A stretch of DNA of 54,821 bases from JBFGJY01 sp041576975 (GTDB taxonomy: Bacteria; Pseudomonadota; Gammaproteobacteria; UBA4575). The notes beneath the pieces were generated by a model, which saw only the letters and a list, made by a program, of their open reading frames with translations, had not been told where the DNA came from and searched no databases. Location of the stretch: positions 1 through 54,821 of the forward strand of contig JBFGJY010000009.1 of NCBI GenBank assembly GCA_041576975.1, read 5' to 3'. Both the position numbers and the translations under genes were made by a program. Positions 42,146 through 51,282 of this stretch are shown in pieces; position 1 is the first letter of the stretch; every line of letters begins with the position of its first letter.

Positions 42146-43108
42146 TTAAGAATAACTCAGTGCTTGTTTGGCTTGAACATCGGCATGATAAGAAGAACGG
42201 ACTAATGGACCACTGGCGACATGGTCAAACCCCAGTTCCTGCCCTAACCTACCCAGTTCATCAAACTCACTTGGATCAAGATAACGCTGTACCGGCAGAT
42301 GATGACGGCTTGGCTGTAAATATTGACCTAGTGTTAACATATTCACATCGCGTGCTCGTAAGTCTTCCATTACTTTTATTACCTCATCTATGTGTTCACC
42401 CAATCCTAGCATCAGACCCGATTTAGTTGGTACATTAGAGATTCGTTGCTTATGTTGTTGTAATAGATTTAATGAATGCTGGTAATCAGCACCAGGACGA
42501 GCATGCGGATATAAACGAGGTACAGTTTCTAAATTGTGATTGAACATATCAGCAGGATTTTTACATAAGATATCGAGTGCTTTGTCTAATCGGCCACGAA
42601 AATCGGGTACTAATATTTCGATTTTTACATCCGTGCATTGTTTACGAATATGCCGAATACAATCAATAAAGTGACTAGCACCACCATCACGTAAATCATC
42701 ACGATCGACTGAGGTAATCACTACATAACTCAGAGCCAAACATTTTATTGTCTCGGCTAAGTGCTTAGGTTCTTGTTCATCCAAAGGTAAAGGCCTGCCA
42801 TGAGCAACATCACAAAAAGGACAGCGTCGCGTACAGACATCTCCCATAATCATAAAGGTTGCGGTTCCGTTACCAAAACACTCGGTTAAATTAGGACAAG
42901 ATGCCTCCTCACATACAGTATGTAGTTTCTGCTTACGTAACAATACCTTTAACTCTTTTACCTTCGAAGTAAGAGGTGCTTGTACACGTATCCAGCTAGG
43001 TTTAGGTATGCGCTGACTAGTTGCTTCGACCTTAACAGGAATACGTGCAACCTTATCAATACCACGCTGCTTAATACCAAGCTTTGATATATGTGATTTA
43101 CTGGCCAA
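42146..43108 (-). CDS. lipA: Lipoyl synthase
   Basis: This 320-residue radical SAM enzyme inserts two sulfurs into octanoyl groups on 2-oxoacid dehydrogenases and GcvH. The auxiliary cluster cysteines are in TVCEEASCPNLTECF, the radical-SAM cysteines in CTRRCPFCDV, and the C-terminal RSSYHAD motif supplies the serine ligand. Length is typical. It overlaps lipB by 11 bases and abuts the DUF218 gene. Confidence 0.97.
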   Translation of the reverse strand: MASKSHISKLGIKQRGIDKVARIPVKVEATSQRIPKPSWIRVQAPLTSKVKELKVLLRKQKLHTVCEEASCPNLTECFGNGTATFMIMGDVCTRRCPFCDVAHGRPLPLDEQEPKHLAETIKCLALSYVVITSVDRDDLRDGGASHFIDCIRHIRKQCTDVKIEILVPDFRGRLDKALDILCKNPADMFNHNLETVPRLYPHARPGADYQHSLNLLQQHKQRISNVPTKSGLMLGLGEHIDEVIKVMEDLRARDVNMLTLGQYLQPSRHHLPVQRYLDPSEFDELGRLGQELGFDHVASGPLVRSSYHADVQAKQALSYS

Positions 43109-43739
43109 AAGTTTTAATTTCGCTAGTGTTATATTGAAGATGTCTACATAGTTGCATCGTTAATTCTGTATAAATTTGCTGACAGCTTGATTCAACCCCA
43201 TAATCTTTTAATTGAGTTACTGCTAGCCCCGGAAATCCACAGGGATTGATTTGAGAGAACGGAGTCAAGTCCATATCAACATTTAATGCCACACCATGAT
43301 AACTACATCCACCACTGACTCGCAAACCAAGTGATGCAATTTTAGCATCGCCAATATATACCCCATGGGCATCGGCCCGCGCTTCAGATTTAATATGGTA
43401 ATTACTCAATAATTCAACGACAGATTGTTCAATGCGATGTACAAGCTCTTTTATACCAATGGATTTACGCCGCAGATCTATTAATAGATAAATAATGACT
43501 TGCCCAGGACCATGATAAGTAACCTGCCCTCCTCGATCAGACTGTACGATGGCAACCTTTGATTCCGAAAGAATATGTTGAATATCAGCATTCGCCCCTA
43601 ATGTAAATACCGGCTGGTGTTGTAAACACCAAAATTCATCTGCAGCCGTTGCAGTCCGCTGGCTGGTGAACTCACGCATTTTTTTATAGACCGAAGCATA
43701 TTCTTGTGTGCCTAAATAACGAATTCGTAGTTCACACAT
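43098..43739 (-). CDS. lipB: Octanoyltransferase
   Basis: The 213-residue enzyme moves octanoate from acyl carrier protein to lipoyl domains. The RGGQVTYHGPGQ motif, the catalytic lysine in GDAKIASLG and the cysteine in NPCGFPGLAVTQL are all present. It overlaps lipA, which uses its product, by 11 bases and follows ybeD by nine. Length is normal. Confidence 0.97.
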   Translation of the reverse strand: MCELRIRYLGTQEYASVYKKMREFTSQRTATAADEFWCLQHQPVFTLGANADIQHILSESKVAIVQSDRGGQVTYHGPGQVIIYLLIDLRRKSIGIKELVHRIEQSVVELLSNYHIKSEARADAHGVYIGDAKIASLGLRVSGGCSYHGVALNVDMDLTPFSQINPCGFPGLAVTQLKDYGVESSCQQIYTELTMQLCRHLQYNTSEIKTFGQ

Positions 43740-43748
43740 CTATTAACA

Positions 43749-44012
43749 TCATAACGCCATGATTACCCAATCACAGGCAGTTAAGTCTATATAAATACTA
43801 TCCAAATGTTGTTGGCTTATTGCATTGACATGCACGGTTAAACTGCAATAGTTTTTTTGTTTGCTCTCTACTTCTCTAATTTTTGTATTTTCAAAATCAT
43901 CCAAATGCTTTTTTAATATCTCGACTACAGCTTGATGAAATCCATGATGATTTTTCCCCATAATCTTTATGGGAAACTCACATGGAAATTCTAACAATGA
44001 TTCATCTGACAT
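43749..44012 (-). CDS. ybeD: DUF493 (YbeD-like) protein
   Basis: The 87-residue product has the ferredoxin-like ACT-type pattern of the UPF0250/DUF493 family: LLEFPCEFPIKIMG at the start, YCSLTVHVNA in the middle and a terminal strand. The function is not settled; family members commonly lie between dacA and lipB, as here. No ligand is known. Confidence 0.92.
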   Translation of the reverse strand: MSDESLLEFPCEFPIKIMGKNHHGFHQAVVEILKKHLDDFENTKIREVESKQKNYCSLTVHVNAISQQHLDSIYIDLTACDWVIMAL

Positions 44013-44039
44013 GCTGAATAGAAATCAAGTTAATCTATA

Positions 44040-44894
44040 TTAATTGTGAGTCTGGGTTTTATGGTGTTGATACAAGGCATACGTTTTTCCCCACATTTCT
44101 CCTGGCATGCCATTACCAACAACTCGATTATCTATTTTCGTGGCAGCTAAAACTTCCTTAGTAGAACTAGTGATCCAAAGTTCATCAGATGAATAAAGCC
44201 ATTCTTTTGGAATGGCTTGCTCGTTGTACGCTATGCCTAGCTCATCCAATAATTCAAGTATAAAATCACGAGTAATGCCAGGTAGTATTAAATTGTCTTT
44301 AGGATGTGTGAATACAACACCATCACGCACTACGAAGAGACTACTTGCGGCACCTTCTAAGGCATAACCGTCGCGTACCATAATGGCCTCAAAGGCAGAT
44401 GCCTGCAAAGCATCTTGTTTGGCTAATATATTCGCCAACAGACTAATTACTTTTATATCACAGCGCTGCCAGCGAATATCTTCGACTGTAATAAGCGCAA
44501 CACCATTTTGCAATTGATCTTCGGATGTAGACGCTAATGGGTTCGCCATCGCAAAAACAGTGGCATTTGTGCCCTCAGGAAATACATGATCACGTGGCGC
44601 AATCCCTCTGGTTACTTGGATATAAATCGCGAGATCCTCGCCACTTGATTGTTGGATCAAGGTTTCTATAAGGGTTTCCCATTCAGATTTTGAATATGGG
44701 TTGTTAATGCGAATTTCACCAATGCTGCGTTCCAGTCGCGTCAGATGTTGTTGCAAATAAAACGCTTTTCTTTTGTATACCGGCAGTAGTTCATAAATAC
44801 CATCGCCAAAAATAAAACCACGATCTAACGGTGAAATACGACATGCCTCAAGAGGCATGTACTCTCCATTTAAAAACGCTTGAATCTGTGCCAT
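44040..44894 (-). CDS. dat: D-amino acid aminotransferase
   Basis: The 284-residue fold-type IV PLP enzyme has the N-terminal LNGEYMPLEACRISPLDRGFIFGDGIYE, the PLP lysine in NILAKQDALQ, and LEGAASSLFVV with LPGITRDFILELL. These match D-alanine aminotransferase rather than IlvE, which the window encodes elsewhere. It would interconvert D-alanine and D-glutamate for wall synthesis. It lies between dacA and ybeD, 16 bases after dacA; dacA-dat-ybeD is a common order. 4-amino-4-deoxychorismate lyase is the alternative family member. Confidence 0.88.
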   Translation of the reverse strand: MAQIQAFLNGEYMPLEACRISPLDRGFIFGDGIYELLPVYKRKAFYLQQHLTRLERSIGEIRINNPYSKSEWETLIETLIQQSSGEDLAIYIQVTRGIAPRDHVFPEGTNATVFAMANPLASTSEDQLQNGVALITVEDIRWQRCDIKVISLLANILAKQDALQASAFEAIMVRDGYALEGAASSLFVVRDGVVFTHPKDNLILPGITRDFILELLDELGIAYNEQAIPKEWLYSSDELWITSSTKEVLAATKIDNRVVGNGMPGEMWGKTYALYQHHKTQTHN

Positions 44895-44910
44895 GAATTA
44901 GCGTGAAAGA

Positions 44911-46056
44911 CTAAAAGAAGAATTGTAAAAAGAAATCGACAATGCGACGCCACAAGCTCCCTGTTGGATTCGCCTGTAAAGCAACCAATGGCTTTTCTAA
45001 ATACTCATCACCTTTAAACGTAACTTTAACAATACCAACCTGATCTCCTTGATCAATCGGCGCCACAATATCCGACTCAATATTCATAGATGCTTTCAAA
45101 TTATCATATTGGCCACGTGGTATCGTCACATAAAGATCTTCATCCAAACCAAGCTGTATCAATTTTGATTCTCCTTTCCACATGCGTTGCTCAACGAGTA
45201 TCTCCTCAGCCTTATATAATTTATGTGACTCATAGTATCTAAACCCATAATTGAGCAGTGCCTGACTATTAACGGAACGTGACTTTTCGCTAGTTGTGCC
45301 CATCACCACGGATATTAAGCGCATATCATTACGCACTGCGGATGCAGCTAAGCAGTAACCTGCTGCATCAGTATGTCCAGTTTTTATTCCATCTACTGCG
45401 CTATCTCGCCATAGTAGTCGATTGCGGTTGTACTGTTTAATACCATTGAATGTGTATTCTTTTTGCGCATAACGCTTATATTCTTCAGGAAATTCTTTAA
45501 TCATTGCACGCGATAATAATGCGATGTCATAGGCAGTAGTATAATGCTCGGGATCTGGTAACCCTGTCGCGTTTATAAAGTGTGTATCTTTAAGACCTAA
45601 GCGCTTCGCTTGCGCATTCATGATGTCTGCAAATGCCTCTTCTGTCCCGCCCACATGCTCTGCAAGTGCAATACTTGCATCATTACCAGATTGGATAATC
45701 AAACCAAGCAGCAAATCTTCAAGCAGAATTTTATTACCCACTTCAACAAACATTCTTGATCCTATACTACGCCAAGCCTTTTCGCTGATTAATACCTGGT
45801 CATCTAAATGAACGTCGTTTGTAGCCAATGCTTTATAGAGCACATATGCAGTCATAATTTTGGTGATGCTTGCTGGATCGACGCGTTCTCTAGTATTGTG
45901 CTCAGCTAAGACGGCACCACTTCCAAAATCCATCAATATATAACTTGTGGCGTCAAATTTGGGGGGTGCAGGTATTGGCAACGATTCTGCATTCACATTT
46001 ATGCTCATAAACAAAAATGTCAGAACTAAAGCAATCGTTTTAATTTTCATTAACAC
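44911..46056 (-). CDS. dacA: D-alanyl-D-alanine carboxypeptidase (PBP5/6 type)
   Basis: The 381-residue periplasmic enzyme trims the terminal D-Ala of peptidoglycan stem peptides. A signal peptide ends near VNAES. The penicillin-binding motifs are in order: SITK (SxxK), SGN (SxN) and KTG in GIKTGHTD. A C-terminal PBP5-type beta domain follows, and the protein ends in an amphipathic membrane-anchoring helix (SLWRRIVDFFLQFFF). All catalytic elements are intact. Confidence 0.96.
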   Translation of the reverse strand: MLMKIKTIALVLTFLFMSINVNAESLPIPAPPKFDATSYILMDFGSGAVLAEHNTRERVDPASITKIMTAYVLYKALATNDVHLDDQVLISEKAWRSIGSRMFVEVGNKILLEDLLLGLIIQSGNDASIALAEHVGGTEEAFADIMNAQAKRLGLKDTHFINATGLPDPEHYTTAYDIALLSRAMIKEFPEEYKRYAQKEYTFNGIKQYNRNRLLWRDSAVDGIKTGHTDAAGYCLAASAVRNDMRLISVVMGTTSEKSRSVNSQALLNYGFRYYESHKLYKAEEILVEQRMWKGESKLIQLGLDEDLYVTIPRGQYDNLKASMNIESDIVAPIDQGDQVGIVKVTFKGDEYLEKPLVALQANPTGSLWRRIVDFFLQFFF

Positions 46057-46085
46057 AACCTCACAATAACTTTCTTTTGTAATGA

Positions 46086-47006
46086 CTACTCAATCACTAC
46101 ACGATGTTCTTTTATGCCCATATCATTAAGTTTGGCCACGGTATCATCAGCAGACTGAACTGTAGATAATGGACCAATACGTACGCGGTGCAGTTCTTTT
46201 GCATCTTTAATCACAGATGAAATCGTAATAACACCAAGATTTAGATTATTAAGTTGATTTAATAATTGATTCGCATTGGCACGGTCCCCAAATGCACCCA
46301 CTTGAACAAACACTCTTGGAGCTTCGGTCGAGGAAACAATCACTTGCTGCTGTGGATCTTCTAATTGATGACTAATTACTTGGGCTCGTGGTTTTTTATC
46401 TGCAGTTTGCTTAGCGCTAACATTTTCTTTAACTGTTTTTTTCGGTATTTGCGCAATCTGATAGTTCAATGGATCTAAAGCACGAACTTCTACTAGACCT
46501 GTTCCTTCTTTAATAATTCCAAGTTTGGCAGCTGCCGAATAAGATAAATCAATAACTCTATTTTGATGAAATGGCCCGCGGTCGTTTACTCGTACCACTA
46601 CTTGCCGGCCATTTTTTAGATTTGTAACTTGAGCATACGTAGGTAAAGGGAGACGAGTATGGGCTGCCGTCATAGCATACATATTATATGTTTCGCCGCT
46701 AGAGGTTCGCCTACCGTGGAATTTTTTCCCATACCATGAGGCAATTCCTCTCTCAGTAAAGCCATGACTACTTGGTAGCGTGTAATAACGTTTACCAAAT
46801 ACTACATATGAACTTGGATTCCCATAGCGGCTACGTGGCTCTGCTCTTGGCACTGGATTAGGCGGCAATTCACGTGGCGGTTTTGCGATCGGCGACACCA
46901 CTTCTGCAGGTTTATGCAGGGAACATGCACTTTGCCCAATTAGAAGCAAAACAATCACCCAAACATAAATTTGATGGGCTAATTTAATGAGATTAATTTT
47001 GAGCAA
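46086..47006 (-). CDS. rlpA: RlpA septal-ring lytic transglycosylase lipoprotein
   Basis: The 306-residue protein has a lipoprotein signal with lipobox GQSAC, a double-psi beta-barrel domain (about 75-165; GIASWYGKKFHGRRTSSGE, VRVNDRGPFHQNRVIDLS) and a C-terminal SPOR domain (about 230-305; VFVQVGAFGDRANANQLL). RlpA cleaves glycan strands lacking stem peptides at division sites, to which the SPOR domain directs it. It overlaps mltB by 14 bases. Confidence 0.95.
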   Translation of the reverse strand: MLKINLIKLAHQIYVWVIVLLLIGQSACSLHKPAEVVSPIAKPPRELPPNPVPRAEPRSRYGNPSSYVVFGKRYYTLPSSHGFTERGIASWYGKKFHGRRTSSGETYNMYAMTAAHTRLPLPTYAQVTNLKNGRQVVVRVNDRGPFHQNRVIDLSYSAAAKLGIIKEGTGLVEVRALDPLNYQIAQIPKKTVKENVSAKQTADKKPRAQVISHQLEDPQQQVIVSSTEAPRVFVQVGAFGDRANANQLLNQLNNLNLGVITISSVIKDAKELHRVRIGPLSTVQSADDTVAKLNDMGIKEHRVVIE

Positions 47007-47994
47007 CGTAATCTTTGATATCTTGTTTAATCAGCTGACTTAATTGATACACAGCCATTGCATACATATGACTATGGTTATAGCGCGTAATGACGTAAAA
47101 ATTATTAAACCCTGCCCAATATTCTATCGAATTGTCATTTTTTAATTCGAGTAATGCAACTTTTTCTTGTGAATATGAATTAGTATCAACCTCAACACCA
47201 TATTGGGGTAACTCGGATATTGATATAGCAGGTTTTAGGCCTTTATCTAATAATTCGGTGTAACGATCTCCGCTTATGATAACTGGAATTGTGATTGGCT
47301 GACCAACTTGCCAACCATGCTGCTTGAAATAATTTGCCACACTCCCTATGACATCTTCATTACTTTCCCACAAATCACGTTTGCCATTATCATCAAAATC
47401 AATGGCGAATTGTCTATAGCTGCTTGAAATAAACTGACTTTTCCCCATCGCCCCTGCATAAGAACCTTTAATATTAATAGTATCTAATTTCTCTTCTTGT
47501 GCTAACAAAAGAAAATGTTCGAGCTCACTACGAAAAAATTTCTGACGTGGTGGATAATCAAATCCCAATGTTACGAGTGAATCCAAAACGGGATACTTGC
47601 CATCATGTCTTCCATAAAAGGTTTCGACTCCAAGAATGGCCACAATGATTTCAGGCGGTACACCAAAACGTCGCTCAGCTGCAGCAAGTATCTGCGCATT
47701 CTCGACCCAATATTGCAGACCATCTTTAATACGCTTAGGGGTTATAAAAATATTTCGATACTCTTGCCAATTCTTTTTCTTCTCAGCAGGACGCTGGATA
47801 GCTTCTAAAACTTTTGTTTGTTTTTTAACTTTTCCTAACAAACTTGTTAATGTTGATTTAGAATATTCGTGCTGTTTTGAAAACTCATCGATAAAGTTTT
47901 TAACTTCCGCTCGATCCAGATAACCTCCACTTGCAACAATGTTTGTGGCCATCAAAATACTTAAAATAAATACAATGGTTAAAACTCTATGCAT
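46993..47994 (-). CDS. mltB: Lytic murein transglycosylase B
   Basis: The 333-residue enzyme cleaves peptidoglycan glycan strands with formation of 1,6-anhydro ends. The catalytic glutamate is in AILGVETFYGR, followed by GAMGKSQFISSSYRQFA and the DFDDNGKRDLW calcium-binding-like segment of the family. The N-terminus carries a cleavable signal peptide rather than a lipobox, so it is soluble in the periplasm or loosely bound. It sits between rodA (three bases upstream) and rlpA. Confidence 0.95.
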   Translation of the reverse strand: MHRVLTIVFILSILMATNIVASGGYLDRAEVKNFIDEFSKQHEYSKSTLTSLLGKVKKQTKVLEAIQRPAEKKKNWQEYRNIFITPKRIKDGLQYWVENAQILAAAERRFGVPPEIIVAILGVETFYGRHDGKYPVLDSLVTLGFDYPPRQKFFRSELEHFLLLAQEEKLDTINIKGSYAGAMGKSQFISSSYRQFAIDFDDNGKRDLWESNEDVIGSVANYFKQHGWQVGQPITIPVIISGDRYTELLDKGLKPAISISELPQYGVEVDTNSYSQEKVALLELKNDNSIEYWAGFNNFYVITRYNHSHMYAMAVYQLSQLIKQDIKDYVAQN

Positions 47995-47997
47995 AAG

Positions 47998-49128
47998 TTA
48001 CGGTGATAATAATTTTCGATGAGAATTAATTGACATCAAGATTCCAAATGCCGCCATGATGGTCACCGCTGAGGTTCCTCCATAACTAATTAAGGGTAGA
48101 GGAACTCCCACTACAGGAAGCAAGCCGCTCACCATCCCTATATTAACTACAAAATATGCAAAAAATGACAAACTCAAGCTCCCAGCAAGCAGCCTAGAAT
48201 AAGTATCTTGCGCGCGTGCAGCTATATTCAAACCACGCATTACAATAAAACCATAAACAAATAATAAAAAGGCTACTCCTAAGAAACCAAATTCTTCACT
48301 AAAAACTGCGAAGATAAAATCAGTTGATCTTTCTGGTATGAAATCAAGCTGAGATTGAGTCCCATTTAGCCAGCCTTTGCCATATACACCACCAGAACCA
48401 ATTGCAATTTTAGATTGAATAATATGATACCCGGTTCCGAGTGGATCACTCTCAGGATTTAATAAAGTTAGGATTCGTTGACGCTGATAGTCGTGCAGAT
48501 AAAACCAAAATAGTGGCATGCATGCAAGTACTAATCCACCAAACACTGCAAGCAAACGCCACGTTATTCCGGCTAAAAAAATCACAAAAATACCTGTTAA
48601 CACAAGTAAAATCGCAGTACCTAAATCTGGTTGACGCACAATAAGTCCTGCCGGAATAGCAATTAGAATAAATGCAACTAAGATTTGCCATAAAGAAGGT
48701 GGCATATGTTTATCACGAAAATACCAAGCGATCATCATAGGTAAAAATATCTTCATTACCTCAGATGGTTGAAATCGAATGATGCCGAGATCTAGCCAAC
48801 GTTGAGCACCTTTACCACTGTAGCCGATTGCCATAACCACAAGTAATAATGCCAACCCAGCTAAGTACATCCACGGTGACCAATCAGATAATTGTTTGCT
48901 TGAAACTTGGGCCAAAATAACTAAAGTCACCAATCCGATACCAAAACGAATAGATTGCCGCGTTAAAGCTACCATTTCACCACTTGTTGCACTGTAAAGT
49001 ACAATTAATCCGATAACACAAAGAAGAATAAGCGCACCCATCAACGCAGGATCGAGATTAAAAATACGATTTTCTCTCTTAATTGGTGAAGACACCAAAG
49101 TGTTCTTTATAGAAAATGCACTGCTCAT
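47998..49128 (-). CDS. rodA: Rod-shape SEDS peptidoglycan glycosyltransferase RodA
   Basis: The 376-residue SEDS protein has about ten membrane segments and the family motifs RWLDLGIIRFQPSEVMK, FLPERSTDFIFAVFSEEFG (here LDFIPERSTDF) and the C-terminal PVVGVPLPLISYGGTSAV. RodA polymerises glycan strands for cell elongation together with PBP2, whose gene it overlaps by four bases. Length is typical. Confidence 0.97.
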   Translation of the reverse strand: MSSAFSIKNTLVSSPIKRENRIFNLDPALMGALILLCVIGLIVLYSATSGEMVALTRQSIRFGIGLVTLVILAQVSSKQLSDWSPWMYLAGLALLLVVMAIGYSGKGAQRWLDLGIIRFQPSEVMKIFLPMMIAWYFRDKHMPPSLWQILVAFILIAIPAGLIVRQPDLGTAILLVLTGIFVIFLAGITWRLLAVFGGLVLACMPLFWFYLHDYQRQRILTLLNPESDPLGTGYHIIQSKIAIGSGGVYGKGWLNGTQSQLDFIPERSTDFIFAVFSEEFGFLGVAFLLFVYGFIVMRGLNIAARAQDTYSRLLAGSLSLSFFAYFVVNIGMVSGLLPVVGVPLPLISYGGTSAVTIMAAFGILMSINSHRKLLSP

Positions 49129-50993
49129 GATTTATTGGCCGCCAATAGTTCTTCTTTACTTAATAAGTAGTTATCCATAACAACTTTAGCCACTGGCGCA
49201 GCAGCTCTACTACCGCTTCCCCCATTTTCTACAATAACCGCAATCGCAATTTTGGGATCATCCACAGGTGCAAATGCAATAAATAAGCCATGATCACGTA
49301 GCTTTTCCTCAATGTTTTCTGCTTCATATTCTTCATCTTCAGCTAGACCAAATACCTGAGCAGTACCTGTTTTTCCAGCAATTTGATACTTTGCATCTTT
49401 GCCAATTTTATAAGCCGTGCCATTGGGTTTATGTACCGCATCCACCATTGCTGAAATTATTTGGTCCCAATAGTATTCATTAGAAACATCGATTGTTTGC
49501 ATTGCCGTAGCATGCGCTATTTCTTCTACATCACCCTGTTTACGAATAGCGCGCAAAAATCTTGGCCGCACACCTTGCCCACGCATGGCCAAGGCACTAA
49601 CAGCAGTCGCAAGCTGCAGCGGCGTAGTTAACATATATCCCTGACCAATACCTGTTATAACAGTTTCACCTGGATACCACGGTTGTCCATATACACTGCG
49701 CTTCCATTCTTGAGAAGGCATTATTCCCCTCGCCTCTCCCCATGTATCTAATGCCGTTTTAGCGCCAAGATTAAATTGGGTAAGAAATTCAGACATTCGA
49801 TCAATCCCAAGATTGTTCGCCAAAGTATAGAAATAAACATCACAGGATTGAGTGATTGCTTTATACATATCGACCTTGCCATGCCCACTCTTTTTCCAAT
49901 CGCGATACTTACGCTTGTGACCTGGTAATTTAAAATACGGACCTGCATACATAGTCTTCTCGGCCCATGTTACTCCATAGTGCAGGCCTGCTAATGCCAG
50001 CATTGGCTTAATTGTGGATCCTGGTGGGTATTGGCCTCTTAGGGCACGATTAAATAACGGTCTGTCTGGGTCATCACGCAACAATGAAAACTGCTTACTA
50101 CTAATACCATTTACAAAAAGATTGGGATCAAAGGTGGGCGTACTTACAAAAACTAAAACTTCTCCGGTGAGAGGGTCCATTGCCACCACTGAACCATTGC
50201 GTTCACCCAAACTATCTTGGGCAATTTTTTGCAGCCTTGCATCTAAAGTTAAAATAAGATCCGAACCAGGTGTAGGAGGCACTGTTTCTAAAACACGTAA
50301 TTTACGTCCCTGCGCGTTAATTTCTATATGCTGATATCCGACTCCACCATGCAAGATATCTTCATAATATTTTTCTACGCCTAATTTACCGATATGCGAT
50401 GTGCCGCTGTAATTTTGTTTATCTAATTTTTGTACTTCTTCTACATTAATTCGTCCTACATAGCCTAATGCATGCGAACTCACTCCGGCTAGTGGATAAT
50501 AACGATTAGCACGCGCAGTAATTTCCACACCAGGGAAACGATGGCGGTTGACAGCAAAGCGTGCAACTTCATCATCACTTAAATTTATTTTTAATGGAAT
50601 AGATTCAAATGCCTGATTACGATTCACATCATCGTAAAATTTTTTCAGATGATGTTCTTCTAGATGAATGAATTGACTGATATCCGATACAGCTTGTTCA
50701 ATATCGTCTACTTGTACAGGCGTGATTTCAATCTGATAACTAGGTTTATTATTTGCAATAAGTTTTAAATTTCGGTCATAGATAAGGCCGCGTGTAGGAG
50801 GCGTAGGCACGATACGTACACGATTTTCTTGAGATAGTGTTGTGTAATGCTCATTGCTTGTAATCTGTAGATAAAATAAACGTGCGCCAAGCATAAACAC
50901 ACTCAACCCTACAAATAATGCAGCAAAATAAACACGCGCTCTGAAATAGCGTATCTCAAGCTTTGGGTTTTTAAGAAAATCGCGCGATGCCAA
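49125..50993 (-). CDS. mrdA: Penicillin-binding protein 2
   Basis: The 622-residue class B PBP is the transpeptidase partner of RodA. It has an N-terminal membrane segment (about 22-43), a pedestal domain with TPPTRGLIYDRN, and a transpeptidase domain with PGSTIKP (SxxK), QSCD (SxN position) and GKTGTAQV (KTG). It heads the operon, with the long intergenic region 50994-51282 upstream as the likely promoter region. rlmH/rsfS, often upstream of mrdA, are not there. Confidence 0.97.
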   Translation of the reverse strand: MASRDFLKNPKLEIRYFRARVYFAALFVGLSVFMLGARLFYLQITSNEHYTTLSQENRVRIVPTPPTRGLIYDRNLKLIANNKPSYQIEITPVQVDDIEQAVSDISQFIHLEEHHLKKFYDDVNRNQAFESIPLKINLSDDEVARFAVNRHRFPGVEITARANRYYPLAGVSSHALGYVGRINVEEVQKLDKQNYSGTSHIGKLGVEKYYEDILHGGVGYQHIEINAQGRKLRVLETVPPTPGSDLILTLDARLQKIAQDSLGERNGSVVAMDPLTGEVLVFVSTPTFDPNLFVNGISSKQFSLLRDDPDRPLFNRALRGQYPPGSTIKPMLALAGLHYGVTWAEKTMYAGPYFKLPGHKRKYRDWKKSGHGKVDMYKAITQSCDVYFYTLANNLGIDRMSEFLTQFNLGAKTALDTWGEARGIMPSQEWKRSVYGQPWYPGETVITGIGQGYMLTTPLQLATAVSALAMRGQGVRPRFLRAIRKQGDVEEIAHATAMQTIDVSNEYYWDQIISAMVDAVHKPNGTAYKIGKDAKYQIAGKTGTAQVFGLAEDEEYEAENIEEKLRDHGLFIAFAPVDDPKIAIAVIVENGGSGSRAAAPVAKVVMDNYLLSKEELLAANKS

Positions 50994-51282
50994 TTTTGAC
51001 TACACTAAAATAGTTGGATTATTAATACCATAAAATATACACTGCGGCGCTCGTGTTTAAACTGCATTTCAGCTGATTGGTATTTTACTCTGCATTAGCT
51101 TGCTCGATACGGACGATTGACAATATGCCATATATAATCCAGGTCATAGTGTCATTTGCAAGCATATAGTTTCAGAAATTTATGGCCATGGCGTATAGAA
51201 CCCGACTTGTTAATTTAGTAAGACCCTGCCTACCATATAAAGAAAAAATAACAAAATTGCTACTTCTTAGGGAGATATATTC

